DNA of 64,000 bases from positions 1-64,000 of the forward strand of contig CAKTVV010000015.1 in NCBI GenBank assembly GCA_934630515.1, given 5' to 3'. The DNA is from an uncultured Eubacteriales bacterium. Lineage in GTDB: Bacteria; Bacillota; Clostridia; Oscillospirales; Acutalibacteraceae. Positions 1 through 9,274 of the stretch are shown one piece after another. The stretch's first letter is position 1. Each line of letters starts with the position of its first letter. The position numbers were made by a program, and so were the translations under genes. The notes under the pieces were generated by a model, which was given only the letters and a program-made list of their open reading frames with translations, was not told the origin of the DNA and ran no database searches.

Positions 1-2685
1 GGAGGCTATCCCCGCACCGGCGGCAACGAGGGGCAGGTCTGGATCTCCGAGGTGGGCGCCATCGGTTCGCCGGTGGATGCGACCACGGGCTATGATGTAG
101 ACAAGACCAACGCCGACAAGGCGATCGCCGCCGCCGACAACGTGCTGGCGAAGGCGGTCAGCGTCCGGTGGGCGCCGGATACGGCAGACGCCGCCGCCAC
201 CGATCTGAATCTGAGCTACTGCTTTGACGGCGTGATGGGCGGCGTGAATATCGACTTCGGCTCCGGCATGTGCAACGACCCCATCGGCACCGCCGAGACC
301 ATGCTGCTGACACTGGATATGGGGCAGCGCTATCGCTTCGACAGCTTTATGCTGGCCGGCTCCGGCACCGGCGGGTACGGTGTGCAGGGCTTCTCCCTGT
401 TCATCAATGACAGCCCGCTGACCGCCATGACGGGCGCCGCCGACCGGCAGGCGCTGTATACCCATGACAGCAATGTACAGAACGGCTATCGGGTGGACTT
501 TGCCTCGCCCCAGAGCGGACGGTATGTCCACATTCTGTGCAAGCTGCGGAAAAATGCCGGCAACTGGCAGGCGTGGCTCTCGGAGCTGTCCGCCACCGGC
601 ACCGCCGAAAAGACCGAGAAGAAGATCGTCACTGTGGGTGACTCCATCACCGAGGGCATCCACTTCCCCAATCTGGACAACTGGAGCACGGCGGTGTTCG
701 AGAACCGGTACTCCGATGTGGTGACGGCGCTGCTCAACCAGAATGACGCCAAAAACGCCTATGTGCTGTACAACGCCGGCATCAGCGGCGCCGCCACGGT
801 GGGCGCCGACCGGGTCGGAAACGGCGACACGGTGTTGGGCTGGATCAACCACACCCGCAAAACGGATAAGATCCAATACTGCGACATTCTCACCATCATG
901 CTGGGAACGAATGACGCCCCCACCTGGAGCGCCCGCAAGGCACTGTATAAGGAATGCTATCGGGACATCGTGGCTGCCTACCGGGCGCTCAACCCGGATC
1001 TGAAGCTGTATGTGCTGACCTCTCCCTATACGCCCAACACCCAGTATACGGCACTGGAGCAGGAGATCGTGCCCGCCCAGAAGGAGCTGGCGCAGGAGCT
1101 GGGCGGTACGGTCATCGACGTATACGCTTATACAAAGCTGTACACCCTGACGCACACCGAGGCGGATTTCATCGATGAAATCGACACCGCCAAGGGGCTG
1201 CGGGTGCATCCCGGCGAGAACGGGCATAAGGTGATCGCAGACATCGTGTATGCGGGCATCTCTGGCACGGCGATCCCCGACTACATCACGGCGCACACCC
1301 ATGACTACACCGAGACGGTGACGAAGCCCGCCACCTGCACCGAGGCCGGTGAGAAAACGCTGACCTGCACCCTCTGCGGAACTACGACCACCGAGGGCAT
1401 CTCCGCCGCCGGTCACCGCTGGGACGAGGGTACGGTGACGAAGGAAGCCACCTGCACGGAGGATGGCGAAAAGCTCTTCACCTGCTCTGTGTGCAAGGAG
1501 ACCAAGACCGAGCCGACCGACGCTCTGGGACATGACTGGGCAAAGGAATGGACGATCGACGAGCCGGCGACCACCACGGCCCCCGGCAGCAAGTCCCACC
1601 ACTGCACCCGCTGCGACGAAAAGACCGACGTGACGGTGATTCCGGTGCTGCCCACCAGCTTTGCCACCGACGCCGAGACGGGGCTGACGTACTATTACGA
1701 CGCTGACGGGCAGCGGAACACCGCCGAACGGATCTCCGTGGACGGTAAATGGTACAATTTCTATCCCGCCGGTTCCACCGTGGACGGCGTGGACGTGAGC
1801 TACAGCCTGCTGTCCGGCTGGATGACGATGCCCGACGGCACCGTGCGCTACTATCCGGACGGCGCCTACTGGTATAAGACCGGCAGCGCCTCAGTGGACG
1901 GCAAGACCTACTTCTTCGCCGCCGACACCGGCGCCCTGTACGCCCCCGCCGAGACGGAGTACGGCATGGCGTGGTATGTGTATGAAGCCGGCGATCTGAG
2001 TATCTATTATGCGCTGGATCCGGAGGACTTCCACTGGGTGCACGGACTGTATGAGAAGGACGGCGCCACCTACTACTTCCCGGCGTATGCCACGGAAAAG
2101 GGCTACGCCACCGGCTTCGTGACGGTGGACGGCGAAAGGCTGTACTTCGGCAGCGACGGCAAGCTGGTGACGGATGAGGCGCTCATTCCCCACGACGGGT
2201 GGTTCACCGATACGGTCACCGGCAAGACCTATTACTATGTGAACGGGGTGAAGAACACCGCCACCCGGCTGCATATCGACGGCAAGTGGTATAACTTTGA
2301 TGCCGAGGGCGCCCGGCTGCTGGGCTGGGTGACCCTGTCCGACGGCACCGTGCGGTATTACGCCGAGGGCGCCTACTGGTACAAGACCGGCTTCTGTTCG
2401 GTGGAGGGGAAATACTACTTCTTCGCCGCCGACACCGGCGCCCTGTACGCTCCCGCCGAGACGGAATACGGCGTAGGCTGGTATGTGTACAAGGGAGCGC
2501 AGGGGAACGTCTATTATGCGCTGGATCCGCAGGATCACCACTGGATCTACGGGCTGTATACCGACGAGAACGGCGACACCTACTACTTCCCCCAGTACGC
2601 CTCTGAAAAGGGCTACTTTGTCGGCACCGTCACCATCAACGGAGAGAGCTATACCTTTGATGAGGATGGCAAGCTGGTGAAATAA
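1..2685 (+). CDS. Secreted SGNH/GDSL hydrolase with discoidin-like and wall-binding repeats (5' partial)
   Basis: The reading frame is open from base 1, so the gene starts outside the window. Residues below count from base 1. A discoidin/carbohydrate-binding-like region (about 20-200) follows the tail of what looks like a second copy, since GNEGQVWISE near residue 9 resembles GNWQAWLSE near 183. An SGNH hydrolase domain follows with block I GDSITEG (213-219), GTND (302-305) and HPGENGH (403-409), giving the Ser, Asn and His expected of a GDSL esterase. Three Cys-rich repeats of the CTxCG type come next (430-550). Two long Tyr/Trp/Gly-rich repeats with a WYNF core, typical of cell-wall or glycan binding, end the protein. 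It probably deacylates an extracellular polysaccharide while anchored to the surface. The substrate is inferred, not visible. The signal peptide would lie upstream of the window. Confidence 0.85.
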   Translation, partial: GGYPRTGGNEGQVWISEVGAIGSPVDATTGYDVDKTNADKAIAAADNVLAKAVSVRWAPDTADAAATDLNLSYCFDGVMGGVNIDFGSGMCNDPIGTAETMLLTLDMGQRYRFDSFMLAGSGTGGYGVQGFSLFINDSPLTAMTGAADRQALYTHDSNVQNGYRVDFASPQSGRYVHILCKLRKNAGNWQAWLSELSATGTAEKTEKKIVTVGDSITEGIHFPNLDNWSTAVFENRYSDVVTALLNQNDAKNAYVLYNAGISGAATVGADRVGNGDTVLGWINHTRKTDKIQYCDILTIMLGTNDAPTWSARKALYKECYRDIVAAYRALNPDLKLYVLTSPYTPNTQYTALEQEIVPAQKELAQELGGTVIDVYAYTKLYTLTHTEADFIDEIDTAKGLRVHPGENGHKVIADIVYAGISGTAIPDYITAHTHDYTETVTKPATCTEAGEKTLTCTLCGTTTTEGISAAGHRWDEGTVTKEATCTEDGEKLFTCSVCKETKTEPTDALGHDWAKEWTIDEPATTTAPGSKSHHCTRCDEKTDVTVIPVLPTSFATDAETGLTYYYDADGQRNTAERISVDGKWYNFYPAGSTVDGVDVSYSLLSGWMTMPDGTVRYYPDGAYWYKTGSASVDGKTYFFAADTGALYAPAETEYGMAWYVYEAGDLSIYYALDPEDFHWVHGLYEKDGATYYFPAYATEKGYATGFVTVDGERLYFGSDGKLVTDEALIPHDGWFTDTVTGKTYYYVNGVKNTATRLHIDGKWYNFDAEGARLLGWVTLSDGTVRYYAEGAYWYKTGFCSVEGKYYFFAADTGALYAPAETEYGVGWYVYKGAQGNVYYALDPQDHHWIYGLYTDENGDTYYFPQYASEKGYFVGTVTINGESYTFDEDGKLVK

Positions 2686-2707
2686 CCGACCATAGGTTCA
2701 TCGACGA

Positions 2708-2740
2708 ATGCCCCTCCGGGAGAGCTTCCCGGAGGGGCAT
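2708..2740 (+). terminator. Rho-independent terminator after the SGNH hydrolase
   Basis: A 14-bp perfect stem (ATGCCCCTCCGGGA with its complement) closes over a short loop 23 nt after the stop codon and is followed by a T-rich stretch (TTTCTC). Confidence 0.8.
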
Positions 2741-3015
2741 TTCTCTGCAGGCAAGGCATATTTTCAGGCAATGTCCTTTCCCGGATAAGGCTTAGCTGCC
2801 GGCGATTTCCCCGGCAATTTTTCCCCGACAATTCTTTTGCGGGCAGCGTTCTGTCGGCAAGCCCCTTGCCGGTAAATTCTCTACGCAAAAGGACCCGGGC
2901 AGTCCCCCCCCACAGGTAGGAGCGAGACCGTCCGGGTTTTTATATGCCGTATATCCGCCCGCTTCATCTGGCGGCTGCCTGCCCGGGGCTGCGCAGCGGC
3001 AAGCCTCCGAAACGG
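2741..3015. other. Intergenic stretch with degenerate short repeats and a weak convergent hairpin
   Basis: No gene is seen between the two convergent genes. Bases 2750-2880 hold several loose variants of a CCGGCAA/CAGGCAA word. Near 2894-2940 ACCCGG and CCGGGT can pair and T-tracts lie on both sides, so this could be the terminator of the leftward transporter gene. Confidence 0.4.
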
Positions 3016-4779
3016 TTACACCGCCGTCGGCGCCGGGAGCCGATATTCCCGGGCATACCGGTCAAAGCGGCTGGCAAACACCGAATCCTGCGCCTTGGCG
3101 GTGCGCAGGGTCTCATGCAGATTGAGGTTGTGCTGGGCGGCATCGATGATGCAGCCGGCGATATTGGAGCAGTGGTCGGAGGTACGCTCCAGATCGGTGA
3201 GCAGATCCGCCCAGACGAACCCCGCCTCGATGCTGCAGCCGCCCTGCTGCATCCGCAGGATATGCCGGGTGCGCAGCTGCTCCTTGAGCGAGTCGATGAC
3301 CTGCTCCAGCGGCTCCACATCGGCGGCGATCACCCCGTCGCTGTGCCGGAACGCCTCCAGCGTCAGCTCCAGGATCTGCCGGATGGCAGCCGCCAGCACC
3401 TCCAGCTCCCGGGTGGCGTCGGGGGAGAAGGTCAGCCCCTTATCCTGCAGCTCCTCCGCCGAGCGCAGCACATTCACGGCGTGATCGGAGATGCGCTCGA
3501 AATCGCCGATGGCTTTCAGCAGCTCCGTCGCCTCCTCGCTCTCCGCCTCGCCCATCTTCCGGGAGCTCAGCTTCACCAGATAGGTTCCCAGCCCATCCTC
3601 ATACCGGTCGCACTGCTCCTCGTCCGCCCGGATGCTTTTCGCCAGCTCCGGGGTGTACTGCTGCAAAGCCGTCAGGGCGTTTTTCAACGCCCGCACGGCG
3701 TGCTCCGCCATCTCCACCGCCACCTGCCGGCTCTGCTGCAGCGCCAGCGACGGGGTCGCCAGCAGCCGCTCGTCCAGCTCCACGGTGGCGGTGTCCTTAT
3801 GCTTGCCCTCCGGCACCAGCCGGATCGCCAGCCGCTCCAGCAGCCCGCTGGCAGGCAGCAGCATGGCGGTGCAAACAATATTGAACACCGAATGGACGGT
3901 GGCAATGCCGCTCATGGTCGCCTGCTCGCCCAATATCGCCGTCGCCGCCACCGCCTGCACAATGCAGAACACCGTCAGCAGCACCGCCACGCCGATGACG
4001 TTGAACAGCAGATGCACCACCGCCGCCCGCTTGGCGTTTTTATTGGCGCCCACCGAGGACAGCAGGGCGGTGACGCAGGTGCCGATATTCTGCCCCATGA
4101 TGATCGGCACCGCCGCCCCGTAGCTGACGGCGCCGGTCATCGCCAGCGCCTGCAGAATCCCCACCGACGCCGAGCTGGACTGGATGATGGCGGTCAGCAG
4201 CGCCCCCGCCAGCATCCCCAGCACCGGATTCTTAAACAGCACAAACAGCTGCACAAAGGCGGGCACGTCCTTCAGCCCCGCCACGGCGCCGCTCATGGTA
4301 TCCATCCCAAACATGAGGGTGGCAAAGCCCAGCAGGATCATGCCGGTGTCCTTTTTCTTCGTATCCTTACAGAACATATACAGCACCGTGCCGATCAGCG
4401 CCAGCACCGGCGTAAAGGAGGTGGGCTTCAGCAGCTGGATCCACAGACTGCTGCCGTCGATGCCGCTGAGGCTCAGCAGCCACGCCGTGACGGTGGTGCC
4501 CACGTTGGCGCCCATGATCACGTGGATCGCCTGCCGCAGAGTCATCAGCCCGGAGTTGACGAACCCCACCACCATCACCGTCGTCGCCGAGGAGCTCTGA
4601 ATGATCGCCGTGATCCCCAGCCCGGTAAAGAAGCCCGCCATCACCCGGCCGGTCATTTTATCCAGCAGGGTGCGCAGCTTATTGCCCGCCCGGCGCTCCA
4701 GCGCCTGTCCCATCAGATTCATCCCGAACAGGAACAGGCACAACCCTCCGATGAGGGTCAGAAAATGAAAAATGTCCAT
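3016..4779 (-). CDS. Na+/phosphate cotransporter family protein with C-terminal PhoU-like domain
   Basis: A 587-residue membrane protein of the NptA/PNaS family that imports or exports phosphate with sodium. The membrane half has the family's inverted-repeat signature: QSSSATT at 61-67 and QSSSAS at 200-205, each in a hydrophobic hairpin, with GANVGTTVTA (90-99) between them. The membrane part ends near residue 330. The rest is helical and charged and matches PhoU-like domains, which in this family probably regulate transport. Full length for the PhoU-containing subgroup. It is transcribed alone, convergent with the upstream hydrolase. A Pho-box-like direct repeat lies about 100 nt upstream. 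Substrate direction is inferred from the family. Confidence 0.9.
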   Translation of the reverse strand: MDIFHFLTLIGGLCLFLFGMNLMGQALERRAGNKLRTLLDKMTGRVMAGFFTGLGITAIIQSSSATTVMVVGFVNSGLMTLRQAIHVIMGANVGTTVTAWLLSLSGIDGSSLWIQLLKPTSFTPVLALIGTVLYMFCKDTKKKDTGMILLGFATLMFGMDTMSGAVAGLKDVPAFVQLFVLFKNPVLGMLAGALLTAIIQSSSASVGILQALAMTGAVSYGAAVPIIMGQNIGTCVTALLSSVGANKNAKRAAVVHLLFNVIGVAVLLTVFCIVQAVAATAILGEQATMSGIATVHSVFNIVCTAMLLPASGLLERLAIRLVPEGKHKDTATVELDERLLATPSLALQQSRQVAVEMAEHAVRALKNALTALQQYTPELAKSIRADEEQCDRYEDGLGTYLVKLSSRKMGEAESEEATELLKAIGDFERISDHAVNVLRSAEELQDKGLTFSPDATRELEVLAAAIRQILELTLEAFRHSDGVIAADVEPLEQVIDSLKEQLRTRHILRMQQGGCSIEAGFVWADLLTDLERTSDHCSNIAGCIIDAAQHNLNLHETLRTAKAQDSVFASRFDRYAREYRLPAPTAV

Positions 4780-4875
4780 ACTGCTTGTCTCCCTCTTTTT
4801 TCTTTACATCGATTTTTCTCACTTTTCACCGATACCTACTATACCGATCCTATGTCAAATCCACCCACCGGGTCG

Positions 4876-4892
4876 TGTAAAATTCCTGTAAA
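4876..4892 (-). promoter_or_regulatory. Possible Pho box upstream of the Na/Pi transporter
   Basis: Read on the minus strand this is TTTACA-N5-TTTACA, the 11-bp-period direct repeat of TTnACA hexamers that PhoP binds in Bacillus. It lies 97 nt upstream of a phosphate transporter gene. Only two repeats are clear; a third TTGACA occurs 17 nt further toward the gene. The regulator itself is not in the window. Confidence 0.4.
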
Positions 4893-5116
4893 ATGTTCCG
4901 GCGGGGAAGATCGCCTCTGTTTCGCACCGGCGGCGCTGCGGGCATTGCCGCTGCGCTGCCGGTATGGCAGCGACGCCGAGCGGAATGGGGATCGCAGGCG
5001 GGTCGGGCAGGGGAGGGGCGGCGCCGAGCCGGTAGAACCCGCCGGGAGACGGACGGCGGCGTGCCGAGATCGGTCTTTGTCTTTACAAGCAGTATATACC
5101 GCTCCAAATTATACAA
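4893..5116. other. Gene-free GC-rich stretch
   Basis: Together with 4780-4875 this forms a 398-nt gap between two leftward genes. Apart from the Pho-box-like repeat and the terminator at its edge, no gene, repeat or RNA structure was recognised. Confidence 0.3.
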
Positions 5117-5148
5117 AAACCCAGCCTGCCGGGCGGCAGACTGGGTTT
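5117..5148 (-). terminator. Terminator of the kinase-phosphoesterase operon
   Basis: An inverted repeat of AAACCCAGYCTGCC closes over a GGGC loop, and on the minus strand it continues into TTTTTG. It sits 30 nt past the stop codon of the metallophosphoesterase gene. Confidence 0.85.
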
Positions 5149-5177
5149 ATCTTTCTTATGGCGCACGGATCGGGCGC

Positions 5178-6320
5178 TTACGGCTGCTGATACACCGTAA
5201 AGGGGGCGGGCTTATCGGCGATGGTGTACCCGGGATAGGTGCCGGTATTCCGATAGGCGAATACCACCCGGTCGGGATAGGTCTCGATGAGCAGATATTG
5301 CGCCAGCCGGGGGGTGGCGGTGCCGAGACAGGTGGTCTCCGTATCCCCGCCGGGCAGCACCCCGGTGAGCGGGTCCTTTTCAAAGTATTCCAGCGGATCG
5401 GGGGCGCCCCATTTCACAAAGGGGCGCAGCCCACCCATATGGACGGTATAGAATGCCGGATGAGCCTCCCCCAGCAGCTGGCGGCTGTCGCTCTCCGCTG
5501 CGGGAACCTTCATCAGCTGCCCGTCGGCACCGATGGGCAGGATCCCCGGCGCCGTGTGCCGATGAACATAATGCTGTCCATGCACATGCCCGTAGAGATA
5601 AAACAGGTTGCGGTGCCCCTGCAGGGCGGCATACAGCGGCTCCCGCTGCTCCGGCCCCATATCCTCCGCAGGGGTCGTGTCGTCCACCAGCGTGGTGGCG
5701 GACAGATGCCCCACCACAAACAACAGCTTGTTCCCCTCCGGGTCCACCTCATCCAGCTTTTCCCCCAGCCAGCGCAGAGAGTCGGCGTTATAATATCCGT
5801 CATGGCTGTTGAAGCAGGTATCCGGATCCAGATTGACGCCGAAAAAGTCCACCCCGTCCACCACATAGTGGAACGCCAGCAGATGCTCCCCCGCCTGAGG
5901 TCCCTTGCTGGCGGCGTATTTGCCGATATACTCGGTGGGGGATAGCTCGCCCAGCGTCTGCTTCATGGGGCTGGTGTAAAACTCGCAGGTATTATAGGGC
6001 GGGTTCTCCGCCGTCGGCAGATCCCCCAGGATCATATCGTTGTTGCCATCCACATACAGCACCCGCTCCCCCCGTGCCACCGCCGCAAAGTTGGCGGTGA
6101 GCTTCGCCTTGATATCCAGCCAGTTGCGGTAGGGCAGGGCGCAGGAACGGTTCCAGTGGGGATAATCGGAGAAGTTATCGCCCCCCACGATCGCCAGATC
6201 CGCCTGCCCCCATTCGGCGGCGGTCTGCCGGGCAGCCGTTACCGCCGAGCCCCGCAGCACCGTGGGTAGGTTGAGCATGACCTCCTGATTATGGATGTCG
6301 GTGTAGCAGGCGATCTTCAT
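5178..6320 (-). CDS. Calcineurin-like metallophosphoesterase
   Basis: A 380-residue predicted phosphoesterase. Metal-ligand motifs appear in the usual order: DIHNQ (residues 8-12), GGDNFSD, GNNDM, GHLSATT and a late YGHVHGQHY. The start is the ATG that follows AGGAGGAAATTCC; the frame stays open about 48 codons further upstream, but that extension overlaps the kinase gene and lacks any ribosome site. Only 13 nt separate it from the kinase stop codon, so the two are one operon. The substrate is unknown; pairing with a sugar kinase suggests a role in nucleotide-sugar or sugar-phosphate metabolism, which is inference. No signal peptide is seen, so it is probably cytoplasmic. Confidence 0.85.
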   Translation of the reverse strand: MKIACYTDIHNQEVMLNLPTVLRGSAVTAARQTAAEWGQADLAIVGGDNFSDYPHWNRSCALPYRNWLDIKAKLTANFAAVARGERVLYVDGNNDMILGDLPTAENPPYNTCEFYTSPMKQTLGELSPTEYIGKYAASKGPQAGEHLLAFHYVVDGVDFFGVNLDPDTCFNSHDGYYNADSLRWLGEKLDEVDPEGNKLLFVVGHLSATTLVDDTTPAEDMGPEQREPLYAALQGHRNLFYLYGHVHGQHYVHRHTAPGILPIGADGQLMKVPAAESDSRQLLGEAHPAFYTVHMGGLRPFVKWGAPDPLEYFEKDPLTGVLPGGDTETTCLGTATPRLAQYLLIETYPDRVVFAYRNTGTYPGYTIADKPAPFTVYQQP

Positions 6321-6333
6321 GGAATTTCCTCCT

Positions 6334-7428
6334 TTATTCTCGGATGGAACGGCGGACGATGTCCTGCATCTGCGCCATCTTATCCTCCATATCCGCCACC
6401 AGCCGGAACTGGGTGCGGCAGCGATCCAGATTATGCTCCGGACGGTGGATGCGGAAATACACATCCCCCTCCAGATAATCGGTGAGGAACCGCACCCCGC
6501 ACTCCAGCGTCATCAGCCGGGCGCCCACCGCCAGACTGTCCGCCTCGGCGGGGGTGAGGAACCCGGCGGCGCTGCGCACATACCCGGCGGCAAACACCTC
6601 ATAGAGATGCAGATCCAGCCCCACCCGGGACAGATCGGTCTCATCCTCGGCGGCGGTGTTGGCGCCGAACCGGATGCAATCCCCGAAATCAAACGCCACG
6701 GCGCCGGGCATCACCGTGTCCAGATCGATGACGCACAGCCCCTTGCCGGTGGCGTCGTCGATGAGGATGTTATTGAGCTTGGTATCGTTATGGGTCACCC
6801 GGCGGGGCAGCGCCCCGCTCTCCAGCGCTGCCGTCAGGGCGTCGGCGGTAGCCTCCCGCTCCAGCGCAAACCGGATCTCCTCCTGCACGGTTGCCGCCCG
6901 TCCCAGCGGATCCGCCTCGATTGCCCGGTGCAGGGCGGCGTAGCGGCTGGGGGTATCGTGGAAATGGGGGATCGTCTCCCGCAGCTCATGGGCGGGATAG
7001 TCCGCCAGCAGCTGCTGGAACCGGCCAAAGCTCTCCCCGCAGGTGGCAAAGTCGCTGTCCTTTTCGATCCGCTGATAGGCGGTGGCGCCCTCAATGAACA
7101 CATAGCTGCGCCAGGCATGCCCCTCCGGATCGGTGTAGTAGGGCTCTCCCTCCAGCGTGGGGATCACCGTCAGGGTCTCCCGTTCACCCACCCGCTGCCG
7201 CAGCCAGCCGGTGACCCCCAGAATATTCGCCATCAATCCGGCGGGGTCGGGGAACACATAGGTGTTGATCTGCTGCAGCAACTGACGGTATTCCGTACCG
7301 TCCGCCCGGCGATACCAGGCGGCATAGGTCACATTGATATGCCCCTCCCCATACGGCTCGGTACGCAGCAGCGCATCCGTGGAAAAGCGGGCAGCCGCCC
7401 GGTCGGCGGCGGAGATTTCGATCGACAT
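6334..7428 (-). CDS. Aminoglycoside phosphotransferase-fold kinase, NahK-like
   Basis: About 364 residues of the protein-kinase-like phosphotransferase family. The catalytic loop HNDTKLNNIL and the metal-binding segment CVIDLDTVMPGAVAFDFGD are intact. That particular pair, with the VIDLDTVMPG spelling, resembles N-acetylhexosamine 1-kinases (NahK) and related mucin-sugar kinases more than antibiotic kinases. The likely reaction is ATP-dependent phosphorylation of an amino sugar in the cytoplasm; the exact sugar is an inference. The start is ambiguous: ATGs at 7434 and 7428 both follow AAAGGATGG, and the second has the better spacing. First gene of an operon with the metallophosphoesterase. 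Confidence 0.75.
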   Translation of the reverse strand: MSIEISAADRAAARFSTDALLRTEPYGEGHINVTYAAWYRRADGTEYRQLLQQINTYVFPDPAGLMANILGVTGWLRQRVGERETLTVIPTLEGEPYYTDPEGHAWRSYVFIEGATAYQRIEKDSDFATCGESFGRFQQLLADYPAHELRETIPHFHDTPSRYAALHRAIEADPLGRAATVQEEIRFALEREATADALTAALESGALPRRVTHNDTKLNNILIDDATGKGLCVIDLDTVMPGAVAFDFGDCIRFGANTAAEDETDLSRVGLDLHLYEVFAAGYVRSAAGFLTPAEADSLAVGARLMTLECGVRFLTDYLEGDVYFRIHRPEHNLDRCRTQFRLVADMEDKMAQMQDIVRRSIRE

Positions 7429-7751
7429 ACGCATCCATCCTTTCTGCCGCCAGTGTACCACATACCGCCGGGCGGTGTCTTTGGATGAATATGGGAAATC
7501 GGTGCATTATTTTGCCCCCGGCGGGGAACCGTAAAAGCAGCGGCACCGCCCAACGGTAACAAAACTGTCACTTTTGCGCCCCGGCGCCGGCAGCCGCCGC
7601 CTACACCGACCATTATAGCAGATTTTTGCGGGATTGCAATGAAAATCCGTAAAAAGCCGCCGGCGGATTTGGAACGGTTCCATAAATATTACCCTCCATT
7701 TCCCGCCGACAACGGCGGGCGCCGCAGGTATCGACCGTCAATAAAAAGTGA

Positions 7752-7780
7752 TTGCCAAACAGGAAAAACTATGATATACT
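7752..7780 (+). promoter_or_regulatory. Sigma-A promoter of the LCP gene
   Basis: TTGCCA, a 17-nt spacer, and TATACT lie 87 nt before the LCP start. The 5' leader then contains a 9-bp hairpin (7819-7843, ACCGCCGTC with GATGGCGGT). The rest of the gap 7429-7866 holds no recognisable gene. Confidence 0.75.
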
Positions 7781-7866
7781 AAGCCCAGTCATTTGCCTGT
7801 GTACAAGCCTTAGATCACACCGCCGTCTGTCTGTGATGGCGGTCAGCTTAAAGTGAGGGAAAATAC

Positions 7867-9207
7867 ATGAATTGCGATAAATGCGGAAAAAAGCTCCGCA
7901 AGAACCAAGCCGTTTGCCCCGCATGCGGCACTCCCCGTCCGGCGGAGCCGCCGGCGACGGTAAGCCTGCGGGCGGCGGGCGGCAAGAAAAAACTGACGAA
8001 GAAGCAGCTGGCGATCCGGATCGTCATCATCGCCGCTGCGGTGCTGGCGGCGCTGGCGATCACTTTCGTTTCGGTGATGATGGCTTACCTCAACCGGGTG
8101 GACCGCACCAGCGAGATCAGCGGCAGCACCGGCATCAACTCACAGATCGAATTCAGCAAGGACGTCACCAACATCGCCCTGTTCGGTCTGGACACCCGCC
8201 AGCACAATGACGTGGGGCGCTCCGACGCCATGATCATTGTCTCCATCGACCGGGCGCACGATAAGATCAAGCTGACCTCCCTCGCCCGGGATTCCTATGT
8301 GAAGGTGGACGGGCACGGACAGACCAAGCTGACCCACGCCTGGGCATACGGCAAGGCCAATCTGGCGGTCAAGACCATCAACCAGAACTACGGCATGAAC
8401 ATCACCGACTATGCCTATGTGAATTTCTATGAGTTTGTGGATCTGATCGACTATATCGGCGGGGTGGACATCGAGCTGAACGCCGGCGAGCTGCGCATCG
8501 CCAACGAATATTATGCCCCCGAGCTGAACAGCCTGGGGATCAAATGCCCGCCCATCCCCGGCACGGGGCTGCAGCACCTCTCCGGTGCGCAGGCGCTGGC
8601 CTATTCCCGCAACCGGTACACTGGCTCCGACATCGACCGGGGCAACCGGCAGAAGAACGTGCTGCAGGCTGCCTATGAGCAGATGAAGAAAACGCCCATC
8701 ACCAAGTATCCCGGCGTCATCGGCAAGATCCTCGACATGGTGCACACCAACCTCACCAACGGGGAGATGCTGAGCATCGCCACCTGGGCGCTGAGCAAGA
8801 ACCCCTCCATGGAGATGCTCAGCCTGCCCACCCCCGCCTGCAAGCCCAACGGCGGCAACTGGGGCGACGGCAGCGGCTGGGTCTACCGCTACGATCTGGA
8901 TATTGCCACCGCCGTGCTGCACGACTTCATCTATGAGACGAACACCGATCTGAGCACCGTTTCCACCACGGCCATTCCGAAAAAGCCGACAGCCACCACC
9001 ACGACCACCACCACCGAGCCGGATACCTCCTCCACCGAACCGGAGGGAACCACCACCACAACCACGACCAAGCCGGACGGGACCACCACAACCACGACCA
9101 CCAAGCCGGACGGAACGACCACCACGACTACCAAGCCGGATGGGACCACCACCACGACCACCAAGCCCACCGACCCGCCGGAAGAACCGGACGAGCCTGC
9201 CGAATAA
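7867..9207 (+). CDS. LCP family cell-envelope ligase with N-terminal zinc ribbon and Thr-rich tail
   Basis: A 446-residue LytR-CpsA-Psr protein. LCP proteins attach teichoic acids or capsular polysaccharide from a lipid carrier to peptidoglycan. Residues 1-25 form a double-CxxC zinc ribbon (CDKCGK and CPACGT) in the cytoplasm, residues 55-78 are one membrane helix, and residues 95-340 are the extracellular LCP domain with the conserved FGLDTR, GRSDAMI and LTSLARDSYV segments. The end, about 370-446, is a low-complexity Thr/Pro/Lys tail built on TTTTTTKPDG. The tail repeats are near-identical in DNA and may vary in copy number. It is followed by a sugar transferase and a glycosyltransferase, which fits surface-polymer export. 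The zinc ribbon is not part of the core family and could sense or dock something inside the cell. Confidence 0.9.
   Translation: MNCDKCGKKLRKNQAVCPACGTPRPAEPPATVSLRAAGGKKKLTKKQLAIRIVIIAAAVLAALAITFVSVMMAYLNRVDRTSEISGSTGINSQIEFSKDVTNIALFGLDTRQHNDVGRSDAMIIVSIDRAHDKIKLTSLARDSYVKVDGHGQTKLTHAWAYGKANLAVKTINQNYGMNITDYAYVNFYEFVDLIDYIGGVDIELNAGELRIANEYYAPELNSLGIKCPPIPGTGLQHLSGAQALAYSRNRYTGSDIDRGNRQKNVLQAAYEQMKKTPITKYPGVIGKILDMVHTNLTNGEMLSIATWALSKNPSMEMLSLPTPACKPNGGNWGDGSGWVYRYDLDIATAVLHDFIYETNTDLSTVSTTAIPKKPTATTTTTTTEPDTSSTEPEGTTTTTTTKPDGTTTTTTTKPDGTTTTTTKPDGTTTTTTKPTDPPEEPDEPAE
8990..9170 (+). repeat. Low-complexity ACC/ACG repeat coding for the LCP tail
   Basis: Repeated ACC/ACA/ACG Thr codons broken by AAGCCGGACGG (KPDG) blocks, at least four copies. 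Such arrays commonly change length by slippage. Confidence 0.8.
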
Positions 9208-9274
9208 ACGACCGGCAGCCGGGACAAGCTGCACTTTGAAAGAGCGCTCCGAGGAGCGCAGAAAGGGTGACTGA

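Noticed and set aside
2944..5190. A 748-residue rightward open frame over the Na/Pi transporter
   Set aside because: Antisense shadow with Gln/His/Arg-rich composition; the leftward transporter is clearly the real gene.
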